DNA of 64,000 bases from Rhizobium mesoamericanum STM3625 (lineage in GTDB: Bacteria > Pseudomonadota > Alphaproteobacteria > Rhizobiales > Rhizobiaceae), in the NCBI RefSeq assembly GCF_000312665.1, contig NZ_HF536772.1:2044647-2108646 (forward strand), read 5' to 3'. The notes below the pieces were generated by a model. That model did no database searches. It saw only the letters and a program-made list of their open reading frames with translations, and was not told where the DNA came from. Each line of letters starts with the position of its first letter. Position 1 is the first letter of the stretch. The position numbers and the translations under genes are program-made. Positions 23,894 to 31,306 of the stretch are shown piece by piece.

Positions 23894-24720
23894 GCGCTGG
23901 CCTCGTTCGCCGTCGGAAATATCAGTCCTGTCCAGGCTGGTAGTTCGAGGGTGACGCGGGTCTCGCCTGCCAACAGAGGCGTATCTGTTGCGATGGCCTC
24001 ACCGGCACGGTCGATGCGAACGATCGCAAGGCCGCCTTTTCCCACAACCGAGCCGAGCGTGCCGACCAGCTTGCCTGCGGCAGTGATTTCCGTCCCGGGC
24101 GGAGGCAGCGCCGTCTCGCCCTTTACGGTGACGATGCGGCGGCGCGCCGTTCCTCGATGCTGCATTCGCGAGACGACCTCCTGCCCGACATAGCAGCCCT
24201 TCTTGAAGGAGAGCCCGCCATTAAAATCCATCAAGACATCGTGCGGGAAAGCATCCTGCAGCTCATAGTCCTGTCCCGATACAGCGATGCCGTTTGCCGT
24301 ACGTAACGCATCGTAAGTCTTGAGATCATCGGTTCCGTGCTGCCCTGCTTGGCGGATAAGCGTAACGCCTGCCTTGGCAAAGCGGCTGTCGACTGGTCCC
24401 GTATTTGTGTTCTCCCAGGAAACCGTCACGCCATCGCCGGCAGGCGATATGTCGACGGCTGCCCTGAGCTTGTACATCGATAGTCGCTTGAGGAGCGCAT
24501 CCCGCTGATCATCGTCCGTTTCGATGATAAACCCGTCTCCGTCCTGCCAGATCATAAAGTCGAACAGGATTTTGCCCTGCGGGGTCAATAGCGCGCCCGG
24601 TCGCGCTTCGTTCGCAGCAAGCGCGGCGAGGTCCGTCGTGATCAGATTCTGCAGAAATGATTGTGCCTCCGAGCCGCTGACCTTAATGAGCGAGCGGTTC
24701 TTCAGATATACGGCTGGCAT
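23890..24720 (-). CDS. ygfZ: Folate-binding protein YgfZ
   Basis: A 276-residue GcvT-like tetrahydrofolate-binding protein that supports Fe-S cluster enzyme maturation. The family signature K-G-C-Y-V-G-Q-E-V-V-S-R is at about residues 177-188. The N-terminal L-I-K-V-S-G and F-L-Q-N-L-I-T-T-D-L motifs match the aminomethyltransferase fold, but this is the short YgfZ type rather than GcvT. It is the first gene of the coupled minus-strand cluster; its stop overlaps the HD hydrolase start in an ATGA. Confidence 0.92.
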   Translation of the reverse strand: MPAVYLKNRSLIKVSGSEAQSFLQNLITTDLAALAANEARPGALLTPQGKILFDFMIWQDGDGFIIETDDDQRDALLKRLSMYKLRAAVDISPAGDGVTVSWENTNTGPVDSRFAKAGVTLIRQAGQHGTDDLKTYDALRTANGIAVSGQDYELQDAFPHDVLMDFNGGLSFKKGCYVGQEVVSRMQHRGTARRRIVTVKGETALPPPGTEITAAGKLVGTLGSVVGKGGLAIVRIDRAGEAIATDTPLLAGETRVTLELPAWTGLIFPTANEASA

Positions 24721-24782
24721 GGCGGCACCTGTCGCGTTCGTTATCGCTCAGAAGTATGTCTTCGCTTAAAGGATCGCAAGCC

Positions 24783-25529
24783 TCAGTCGCCGGCCGTGAA
24801 GTACTTCCATTTGCCATCGGGGGTGATGCCCAGTCGGTAGAAGTTATAGCCACCGAATTCCTGCATGTCAGCGAGGTCACCCGCTGTAACGATGCGCAGC
24901 AATTCCACCCGTTCGGGAGGTGTTAGTGCCTTCAGATCCTTCTCGGCGAAATAAGGCCAGACATACATCTCGTCAGCCGTGCCTTGGCCAACGTGGACAA
25001 AGCCGGTGGAAATGACGTCGAGCATGATCGCCAGGATCTCATCGCCCTCGGGATCGCCGGAAAGGTCCTTGAGTGCGCCGATCGGGTCGTCCGTCGGCTC
25101 TCCGACCGTCACCTGGGTCTGGTTGGCGCCCGTGCCGAGCAGGGGCCGCAGCCGCTCGAGATCGCCTGAAGCAGCGGCTTCGACGATCTGTTCGCGCATC
25201 TTGCGAACCGGCTCGGGGACCTTGCTGATATCGTAGATGACCTCGACGGGCTTTGTACTGTCCTGGGCCCCGGGCGTCTTGTCGTTGCCCTGACCGGCCT
25301 GTGAATTGACCAACGGGTCGGGCATTGGAACGCCGGGCGCGGTAGGAGAGGGTGCCGGCTTGTCGCCGCTTGGGCCCGGGGCGCTTTGCGCGGCTTGGCC
25401 CGGTGTCTTCTGCAGCTCAGACAGCGCCAGTGCGGAGGTCGCTGTCAAAAGGCTGCTGGCGCTAAGGCCGATTGCAAGCAAAAGCGGCACAATCGCGGGC
25501 CGCGAAGCATTGTCCCTAGCGGTATGCAT
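24783..25529 (-). CDS. Secreted hypothetical protein with Pro-rich linker
   Basis: A 248-residue protein with an N-terminal signal peptide, hydrophobic at about residues 13-34 and probably cleaved near A-L-A-L-S. A proline/glycine-rich disordered linker follows (about 40-90). The C-terminal globular region (about 95-248) includes M-R-E-Q-I-V-E-A-A-A-S-G-D-L-E-R-L-R-P-L, which resembles an ankyrin-like helical start, and M-Y-V-W-P-Y-F. I recall similar conserved exported proteins in rhizobia but no function. It lies 17 nt downstream of the small gene at 25547 on the same strand, a likely two-gene unit. Confidence 0.78.
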   Translation of the reverse strand: MHTARDNASRPAIVPLLLAIGLSASSLLTATSALALSELQKTPGQAAQSAPGPSGDKPAPSPTAPGVPMPDPLVNSQAGQGNDKTPGAQDSTKPVEVIYDISKVPEPVRKMREQIVEAAASGDLERLRPLLGTGANQTQVTVGEPTDDPIGALKDLSGDPEGDEILAIMLDVISTGFVHVGQGTADEMYVWPYFAEKDLKALTPPERVELLRIVTAGDLADMQEFGGYNFYRLGITPDGKWKYFTAGD

Positions 25530-25546
25530 GAAACTCTCTGTGATTG

Positions 25547-25804
25547 TTATTGCAATGTGCGGTTCGGAGAAAACTCGCCGGCAAGCATGCGCTCGCGCAG
25601 GGAATCCAGCAGCGCTTCGGCACTATTTTCGCCATGGAGGCGAATGGTCTCACGGAGCGCGTGAATGATTGCTGTATCGGCGATGATCTCGGGTTCGATT
25701 CCGTCTGCCATGCCATCGGCCCAGGCTTCGTTATGGTACTCCAAGGCCGCCTGAGTCTTCTCATGAACGATCATATCGTCGATGTCATTGAGGCTTGGTT
25801 CCAT
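25547..25804 (-). CDS. Small conserved hypothetical protein
   Basis: An 85-residue acidic, helical protein (M-E-P-S-L-N-D-I-D-D-M to G-E-F-S-P-N-R-T-L-Q). It has no signal peptide, membrane helix or recognised domain. Three in-frame ATGs cluster at the start. 25804 is chosen because GAGG then lies about 8 nt away; the ATG at 25810 leaves almost no spacer. A CtrA-type TTAA-N7-TTAA site lies 90 nt upstream. It is probably co-transcribed with the secreted protein that follows. Confidence 0.65.
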   Translation of the reverse strand: MEPSLNDIDDMIVHEKTQAALEYHNEAWADGMADGIEPEIIADTAIIHALRETIRLHGENSAEALLDSLRERMLAGEFSPNRTLQ

Positions 25805-25893
25805 TGTCATTTCCTCAAACTGCATGCCTTACTACCTGGTTAACAACCTTATCAGCCTTTTCCCAAAACGACACGGCCGCCAGTGAAAAGAGG

Positions 25894-25908
25894 TTAATTA
25901 ACCGTTAA
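25894..25908 (-). promoter_or_regulatory. CtrA-type binding site
   Basis: TTAA (25894-25897), 7 nt, TTAA (25905-25908) matches the CtrA consensus TTAA-N7-TTAA. It overlaps the last codons of the TIGR02301 gene and lies upstream of the small gene at 25804 on the same strand. Confidence 0.5.
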
Positions 25909-26336
25909 TTTCCGAACCGTGACGTAATTTCTATGGCGAGTGTTGCACCTTCGGCACGGTATCGTTCTTCTGCCACGATGGCTGCCTGCGTGCAATCCGT
26001 ATAAACCGAAGCAAACGCACGATAGCCGCGATTGAAGGCGGCGGTCAGCTGTTCCTTGCGTTGCGGCTCGTCTTTCGCCTCCGAATCAAGCAGTTGCTGC
26101 ATATGCACTCGCCACTCACCGCTGTCCTCCGCTTTGCATAGGGTTCTCAGATAGTGGACCGACCCCAACACTTCGGCAAGCCGCGAAAGCTTATCGTCAT
26201 AAGGCACGGCGACCGTTTTGAGCGCATTCTCCTCTGGCGGTCGTGTTGGCGTTGGGCCCTGTGCCAATGTAGAGGCGGGTAGGGCAACGCTTGCGCACAA
26301 TGCGAGAGACAGGAACGCGCGGCGAACGGGAATCAT
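25905..26336 (-). CDS. TIGR02301-family exported protein
   Basis: A 143-residue protein with a signal peptide (R-R-A-F-L-S-L-A-L-C-A-S-V-A-L-P, cleavage near T-L-A-Q). The mature domain contains L-A-E-V-L-G-S-V-H-Y-L-R-T-L-C, W-R-V-H-M-Q-Q-L-L-D-S-E and F-N-R-G-Y-R-A-F-A-S-V-Y-T-D-C. These are hallmarks of the Rhizobiales-restricted TIGR02301 family, and the two Cys may form a disulfide. The function is unknown. The start at 26336 is preferred over a non-signal-like 14-residue extension. The neighbouring Nudix gene on the same strand is 60 nt upstream. Confidence 0.82.
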   Translation of the reverse strand: MIPVRRAFLSLALCASVALPASTLAQGPTPTRPPEENALKTVAVPYDDKLSRLAEVLGSVHYLRTLCKAEDSGEWRVHMQQLLDSEAKDEPQRKEQLTAAFNRGYRAFASVYTDCTQAAIVAEERYRAEGATLAIEITSRFGN

Positions 26337-26396
26337 GTCCGCAGTTGATACCCTGACAGTGACGGGAACAAGGCGCATTCAGGAGTTTTCACCTGC

Positions 26397-26816
26397 TTAT
26401 TCGCTGCCGACCGCCAAACGTTCGGCGCATTCCAGCACACTTTGAGGGACCGGCAGTCGGCGGATCTCTTCTATGGTGAACCAGCCGAGGCCCGCGGCAT
26501 CGTCGCCTGCTTCTGCGACAGCCGTGTCTTCTGCCTCGACGCGAAAAACGGAAAGAACGAAGTGGCTAACGACCATGCCGTCGGCGGCGTGTGTCTTGAG
26601 GTCATACGTCGCGAAGAGGTGAGGGCTGCGCGCTCTTATGCCTGTTTCCTCCTCTAATTCGCGCAGCGCGGTTTCCTCGGGCGTTTCGCCGGGTTCGGCC
26701 CGTCCTCCCGGAAAGGCATACATATCGGCTGACGGCGGATTGCGCCGGAGCACGAGCAGGAAGCGGTTGCCGCGCTGGAGGATGGCGGAGGAGGCCGCCT
26801 TCGGAATGGAACTCAT
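26397..26816 (-). CDS. Nudix hydrolase
   Basis: A 139-residue Nudix hydrolase, probably for nucleoside diphosphate derivatives. The complete Nudix box G-x5-E-x7-R-E-L-x-E-E-x-G-I runs from residue 38 to 60 (G-G-R-A-E-P-G-E to E-E-E-T-G-I). The small compact size resembles ADP-ribose or house-cleaning NTP pyrophosphatases, but the substrate cannot be chosen from sequence. It is divergent from ynfA across an 85-bp gap. Confidence 0.9.
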   Translation of the reverse strand: MSSIPKAASSAILQRGNRFLLVLRRNPPSADMYAFPGGRAEPGETPEETALRELEEETGIRARSPHLFATYDLKTHAADGMVVSHFVLSVFRVEAEDTAVAEAGDDAAGLGWFTIEEIRRLPVPQSVLECAERLAVGSE

Positions 26817-26901
26817 GGATGCCGCGTTGATCTCTATTGGTTGTGCTTGGCGCCGCCATCGTTCCGCAGGATATTATGCTCGGCGATTCGAAGGAGCTCT
26901 C

Positions 26902-27222
26902 GTGACTTATATCATCTATGCCGCTGCGGCTGTTTTCGAGATTGCCGGATGCTTTGCCTTCTGGGCCTTGCTGAGAAGGGCAAAGCCCATATGGTGGCTG
27001 GCACCTGGGATGGCGTCGTTGGCGCTATTTGCTTGGCTCCTGACCATGATACCAAGTGAGGCGGCAGGTCGCACTTTCGCGGCCTATGGCGGTATCTATA
27101 TTGTGGCTTCCCTGATGTGGCTGTGGATTGTGGAAAGTCGTGTGCCCGACCGCTGGGATATTGGCGGTGCGATCGTCTGCCTCTTTGGCACGGCGATGAT
27201 CCTCTTCGCGCCGCGTGGCTGA
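26902..27222 (+). CDS. ynfA: YnfA/UPF0060 small membrane protein
   Basis: A 106-residue inner-membrane protein with four predicted helices. It has the UPF0060 motifs E-I-A-G-C-F-A-F-W and A-A-Y-G-G-I-Y-I, the latter in the third helix. The GTG start at 26902 follows AAGGAG (26891-26896); the open frame runs further upstream without similarity. The family is related to small multidrug resistance exporters, and some members export cationic dyes. The SRAP gene begins 39 nt downstream on the same strand. Confidence 0.9.
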   Translation: MTYIIYAAAAVFEIAGCFAFWALLRRAKPIWWLAPGMASLALFAWLLTMIPSEAAGRTFAAYGGIYIVASLMWLWIVESRVPDRWDIGGAIVCLFGTAMILFAPRG

Positions 27223-27261
27223 GGCTTGACCGCTGCCGGTCGGAGTGCAAAGACAACCTTC

Positions 27262-28023
27262 ATGTGTGGACGCTATGCTCTGACGATATCCCCTGAGGAA
27301 CTCAATGAAATCCTCGGAATCATGGATCTCGAGGATTTTCCCGCGCGCTACAACATTGCCCCGACCCAGCCTATTCTTGTTGTCGTTTCGCAGGAAGCGC
27401 GAAAAAAGGGCAGCAACCTTCCGGAGCGGCGCGCAGTGCTTGTGCGCTGGGGCTTTACGCCGGGCTGGGTGAAAGATCCGAAGCAGTTTCCACTGCTGAT
27501 CAATGCTCGCGCCGAAACAGCGATCGGCAAGGCTTCGTTTCGCGCTGCGATGCGTCACCGGCGCGTCCTTGTACCTGCCTCTGGCTTCTATGAATGGCAT
27601 CGGCCGAGCAAGGGGAGCGGCGAAAAGCCCCAGGCCTATTGGATCAAGCCGCGACGCGGCGGCGTTGTCGCCTTCGCGGGCCTGATGGAAACGTGGTCCT
27701 CCGCCGATGGTTCGGAAGTCGACACCGGCGCGATTCTGACGACTGCGGCAAACGCCGCCATCGCGCCGATCCATAACCGCATGCCCGTCGTCATCAAGCC
27801 GGAGGAGTTTTCGCGCTGGCTGGATTGCAAAACACAGGAGCCACGTGACGTTGCCGACCTGATGAAGTCGGTCGAAGAGGATTTTTTCGAGGCGATCCCC
27901 ATTTCTGACAGGGTCAACAAAGTCACCAATATGTCGGCCGATCTTCACGACAGGGTGACCGTCGAGAAGCCGCCATCGTCGCCTAAGATAAAACCGGACC
28001 ACGGCCAACTGAGTTTCTTCTAA
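27262..28023 (+). CDS. SRAP-family (YedK/HMCES-like) abasic-site protein
   Basis: A 253-residue protein of the SOS-response-associated peptidase family, which forms a covalent DNA-protein crosslink at abasic sites in single-stranded DNA. After removal of Met the N-terminal Cys2 (M-C-G-R-Y) is the reactive residue, which fixes the start at 27262. N-A-R-A-E-T, G-F-Y-E-W and the catalytic-type His in H-N-R-M-P are present. The length is somewhat longer than E. coli YedK. The ynfA gene is 39 nt upstream and lysE 37 nt downstream. Confidence 0.93.
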   Translation: MCGRYALTISPEELNEILGIMDLEDFPARYNIAPTQPILVVVSQEARKKGSNLPERRAVLVRWGFTPGWVKDPKQFPLLINARAETAIGKASFRAAMRHRRVLVPASGFYEWHRPSKGSGEKPQAYWIKPRRGGVVAFAGLMETWSSADGSEVDTGAILTTAANAAIAPIHNRMPVVIKPEEFSRWLDCKTQEPRDVADLMKSVEEDFFEAIPISDRVNKVTNMSADLHDRVTVEKPPSSPKIKPDHGQLSFF

Positions 28024-28060
28024 TTCGATAATCCCACCGCATCGTTCTCCGGTAAATCCC

Positions 28061-28684
28061 ATGATCTCAATCTCGGCCGCCCTTGCAGGCTTCTTTCTTG
28101 GCGCCTCGCTCATTATCGCAATCGGCGCACAGAACGCGTTCATTCTACGTCAGGGTTTAATGCGGTCGCACGTTTTCATCCTGTGCCTGATCTGTGCGTT
28201 ATCGGATGCCGTCCTAATTGCCGCAGGCGTTGCTGGTCTCGGAACGCTCGTTGGCCAGTCACCGATGCTCATTTCGGTTGTGACGCTCGTGGGTGCTATC
28301 TTTCTTGGTTGCTATGCGGTGATTGCATTCCGTCGCGCCTATCATCCAGGTGCAATGAAGGCCGGTGCGCCTGAGGCCCTGAGCCTGAAGGCAGCCGTGG
28401 CGACATGCCTGGCCTTCACTTTTCTCAACCCGCATGTCTATCTGGACACGGTCCTTTTGCTCGGCAGTTTGTCCGCTGCCTATAGCGGTGCGGACCGCAT
28501 CGCATACGGCGTCGGTGCTGCCGCCGCCTCGTTCATCTGGTTCTTCGGTTTGGGTTATGGCGCCCGCCTCTTGCAGCCAGTCTTTGCAAAACCCGCTGCC
28601 TGGCGGGTTCTCGATGTCATCATCGGCATTGTCATGGGGCTATTGGCAATCAGTCTGCTGATGCGCTTCTTCCATCCCGCATAG
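28061..28684 (+). CDS. LysE/ArgO-type amino-acid exporter
   Basis: A 207-residue inner-membrane protein with six predicted helices. It carries the LysE motif I-I-A-I-G-A-Q-N-A-F-I-L-R-Q-G (about residues 18-32) and F-T-F-L-N-P-H-V-Y-L-D in the middle, which characterise lysine/arginine exporters. No dedicated ArgP/LysG-type regulator is adjacent. The decayed cyclase pseudogene lies just beyond its stop on the other strand. Confidence 0.91.
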   Translation: MISISAALAGFFLGASLIIAIGAQNAFILRQGLMRSHVFILCLICALSDAVLIAAGVAGLGTLVGQSPMLISVVTLVGAIFLGCYAVIAFRRAYHPGAMKAGAPEALSLKAAVATCLAFTFLNPHVYLDTVLLLGSLSAAYSGADRIAYGVGAAAASFIWFFGLGYGARLLQPVFAKPAAWRVLDVIIGIVMGLLAISLLMRFFHPA

Positions 28685-29020
28685 TCGTCCGGCATACCGG
28701 CGAGCGCCAACCCTTCGAGGATCGGTTCGATCCGGTCAGGGTTCTTGGCGACCTGGCCAGCGCGGACGTGGGCACGATGGGCAACTCGATTCTTGAGTGG
28801 GAAGCCTTATTGTCAGCGGCGGCCGTCAGTTGCACAGAAAGCGCAAAATTGACCGCATCAACGGCGCTGCCCCAGTCCCAGTTTGATGACGCCGTTGTGA
28901 TCCTAGGACCGCAGGATTGAAGACAGCCTGCCGGTGATGCTTCAGCGCCGCCAGCGTGTCTGCTTATCGTTTGTCATCATGCGCGAATAACCAAGGACAT
29001 CAGCGACAATGATCGCACTT
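28685..29020 (-). pseudogene. Decayed class III adenylate/guanylate cyclase gene
   Basis: No intact frame exists, but the minus strand keeps pieces of a cyclase-TolB-TPR protein in the right order, spread over different frames. They are A-I-I-V-A-D-V-L-G-Y-S-R-M-M (about 29017-28975), T-L-A-A-L-K-H-H-R-Q-A-V-F-N-P, S-A-V-D-A-V-N-F-A-L-S-V-Q (about 28870-28830) and the family-type end P-I-L-E-G-L-A-L-A-G-M-P-D (about 28735-28690). The G-D-G loop and the whole central region are missing, so both frameshifts and a large internal deletion occurred. The same family is represented intact at 61045-62820, whose C-terminus has D-G-L-R-K-A-G-L-P. Confidence 0.72.
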
Positions 29021-29198
29021 TAGCTTGCGATTTGTCCGACCTCGGTCATCCAGGCTCCGAACTAGGCTTATGGACGTTGGTCTTGGCGGTTCGGCTCAAC
29101 CATGTCGCGCGTTGCGAGAAACGCGCGTTGGATTTTCAATGAATCAGGAAGGTAAGGTCTGATCTTCGCTGCGGTTTCAGCGGGGCAACAGCCTCGCC

Positions 29199-29339
29199 CT
29201 ATGCAATCTTCTTGACGAGCGGAGGCTTGCTCTTGAGCATCAGGGCGGCTGCAAGAACGGCCTTCAGGCCGAGCGGGCGATAATTGGCGCTGAGGTCCGA
29301 TTTTGCCGGCTGTTCGACGCTTGTCTTCTTCGGGGTCAC
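29199..29339 (-). CDS. Small basic hypothetical protein (46 residues)
   Basis: A GTG-started frame encodes about 46 residues, M-T-P-K-K-T-S-V-E-Q-P-A to P-L-V-K-K-I-A. It has a hydrophobic middle (L-G-L-K-A-V-L-A-A-A-L-M-L) flanked by lysines, as in a short amphipathic or membrane-associated helix. A GAGGAG ribosome binding site lies 7-8 nt before the GTG. I do not recognise a family, and the call rests on the start signals and composition. It sits alone between the cyclase pseudogene and pssA. Confidence 0.55.
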   Translation of the reverse strand: MTPKKTSVEQPAKSDLSANYRPLGLKAVLAAALMLKSKPPLVKKIA

Positions 29340-29500
29340 AATACTCTCCTCACGTGTGCTATCCCTAGACTCTTATATTTATTGCTCTTTTGCGTGTAAT
29401 AGCGACAAAATCGAGGCGCCGCTTATCAGGAATTGTGTATCCGATGCATAATCCGCGAGGCTTGGGTGAGGCATTCTTCGGCAAGAGACAGTTGAAAATG

Positions 29501-30349
29501 TCAGATGTGGCGGCCGATATCGTCCTCGCCGACGCCCGGTTCCTCGATGGTCAGCGTGCCGTATTTCCGCTTCCACTTGCGGGCGCCGAATGGCAGCGTC
29601 AGGAGGTAGATAACGGCGGTTAGGACCATGACTTCCCATGTAAAGCTCGACAGGAGAGCCACGTACAGAACGACCCCAAGCATGACTGGCAGCACCAGAT
29701 CACGCCGCAGCCTGCTGCCCTCGGACTTGCCGGACCAGACGGGGAGACGGCTGATAAGCAGGAACGCGATCAGAACCGTATAAGCGGATGAAAAGTAAGC
29801 GAAGGTGCGATCCGTCGTCAGGCCGAGGAAGCCGAGATAGACCGGCAGCAGCACCAGCATCGCGCCGGCCGGTGCAGGCACGCCGACGAAATATTCCGAC
29901 TGCCACGTTGCCTTGTTCTCGCGCTCGGCCATGACATTGAAGCGAGCCAGGCGAAGGCCTGCCGCAATGGAATAGATCAGGGCGGCGATCCAGCCGATCG
30001 AGCGGGCCTGATCGAGCGCGAAGACGTAGACGACCAGTGCGGGCGCGACGCCGAAGTTCACGATATCCGCCAGCGAATCCATTTGCGCGCCGAACTTCGA
30101 GGTGGCCTTCATAAGGCGCGCAACGCGGCCGTCTATCCCGTCAAGGAATGCAGCGAGAAGGACCATGCCAACCGCAAGTTCGTACCGGTTCTCGAAAGCC
30201 AGGCGGATGCCGGTGAGACCGGCGCAGATTGCCAAAACCGTGATGAGATTAGGAATGATGAGGCGAAGCGGTATCTCGCGAAGGCGCGGTCCGCGCCCCG
30301 AATCATCAGGAGGGCCGTTGGGTTCGAAGGGCGGGAAGGGCGTTTCCAT
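29501..30349 (-). CDS. pssA: CDP-diacylglycerol-serine O-phosphatidyltransferase
   Basis: A 282-residue inner-membrane enzyme making phosphatidylserine from CDP-diacylglycerol and serine. The CDP-alcohol phosphatidyltransferase motif D-G-x2-A-R-x8-G-x3-D-x3-D is complete (D-G-R-V-A-R, G-A-Q-M-D-S-L-A-D, about residues 73-95). Six to eight hydrophobic helices surround it. It follows psd by 17 nt on the same strand, forming the phosphatidylethanolamine operon known from Sinorhizobium. Confidence 0.95.
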   Translation of the reverse strand: METPFPPFEPNGPPDDSGRGPRLREIPLRLIIPNLITVLAICAGLTGIRLAFENRYELAVGMVLLAAFLDGIDGRVARLMKATSKFGAQMDSLADIVNFGVAPALVVYVFALDQARSIGWIAALIYSIAAGLRLARFNVMAERENKATWQSEYFVGVPAPAGAMLVLLPVYLGFLGLTTDRTFAYFSSAYTVLIAFLLISRLPVWSGKSEGSRLRRDLVLPVMLGVVLYVALLSSFTWEVMVLTAVIYLLTLPFGARKWKRKYGTLTIEEPGVGEDDIGRHI

Positions 30350-30366
30350 GTCGCTCTCCAGTGCTA

Positions 30367-31065
30367 TTAGCTTCGACGGCTGACGACCGGGCCCTTGGCT
30401 GAGCCGAACTCGGCCAACACGGTTTCACCGGCGATCGCGGTCTGGCCGAGCGTCACGCGTGGCGCTGCGCCTGCCGGGAGAAATACGTCAAGACGTGACC
30501 CGAAGCGAATGAGGCCGAAGCGCTCGCCGGCGTCCAGAGGTTCGCCCGTATTGGACCAGCAAAGGATGCGCCGTGCAACCAGGCCGGCAATCTGAACAAC
30601 GCCAATCTGGCCATGCTTCGTCTCGATCACGAGGCCGTTGCGCTCGTTCTCGTCGCTTGCTTTGTCGAGTTCGGCGTTCACGAAGCTGCCCGACCGGTAG
30701 TTGACGCTGACTATTCGCCCGCGCACCGGCGATCGGTTCACGTGGCAGTTGAAGACATTCATGAACACCGAGATGCGTAGCATCGGCTCGCTGCCGAGGT
30801 TCAGTTCGGCAGGTGGCACCACGAGCTGAACGGAGGACACCTTGCCATCAGCGGGTGAGATGACGAGATCGTCATCCTGAGGCGTCATTCTCTCGGGATC
30901 ACGGAAGAAGTAGGCGCACCACAGAGTCAGGATCAGTCCGATCCAGAACAGCGGCTTGAAGATCCAGCCCAGGATCAGTGATGCGACGAAGAAGGCGGCG
31001 ATGAAGGGATAACCTTCCTTGTGCACCGGAACGATCGTGTTGCGCACCGTATTGAACAAGCTCAT
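30367..31065 (-). CDS. psd: Phosphatidylserine decarboxylase proenzyme
   Basis: A 232-residue pyruvoyl enzyme that decarboxylates phosphatidylserine to phosphatidylethanolamine. It is of the short type, with a membrane-anchoring N-terminus (hydrophobic about 20-50). Conserved motifs are [18 protein letters not shown] and the self-cleavage site R-F-G-S-R with S190 as the pyruvoyl precursor. Cleavage gives a large beta and a small alpha chain. It is the first gene of psd-pssA, and a RIME-like element lies upstream. Confidence 0.96.
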   Translation of the reverse strand: MSLFNTVRNTIVPVHKEGYPFIAAFFVASLILGWIFKPLFWIGLILTLWCAYFFRDPERMTPQDDDLVISPADGKVSSVQLVVPPAELNLGSEPMLRISVFMNVFNCHVNRSPVRGRIVSVNYRSGSFVNAELDKASDENERNGLVIETKHGQIGVVQIAGLVARRILCWSNTGEPLDAGERFGLIRFGSRLDVFLPAGAAPRVTLGQTAIAGETVLAEFGSAKGPVVSRRS

Positions 31066-31078
31066 TTATACCGCTCTC

Positions 31079-31187
31079 CTAAAGCATGTCTGCCGAAAGC
31101 GGGAACCGGTCTCGGGACAAAGACATGCGTGAAAACAAAGAACGAAAGCGCGACAGGCGAATCTGGAAGATCGCGCCATGCTTTAGC
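31079..31187. repeat. RIME-like intergenic palindromic element
   Basis: About 109 bp are bounded by CTAAAGCATG (31079-31088) and its exact complement CATGCTTTAG (31177-31186). Inside are a second inverted pair, CATGTCT/AGACATG (31085-31091 and 31121-31127), and GCGCGA/TCGCGC (31148-31153 and 31171-31176). Size, ends and two-hairpin layout fit the Rhizobium-specific intergenic mosaic element described in Rhizobiaceae. It sits between psd and the ABC exporter gene. Confidence 0.78.
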
Positions 31188-31306
31188 GTTCTTTTCTCAC
31201 CGCTGGTTACAGGGAAACCGCCGCCGGGGCAATGCTGCCTCTCCCTGACCTCACATCTATGACGGGCTTCTGAACAGCAAAGCACCGCGAAGTGCCCTGC
31301 ACGAGA

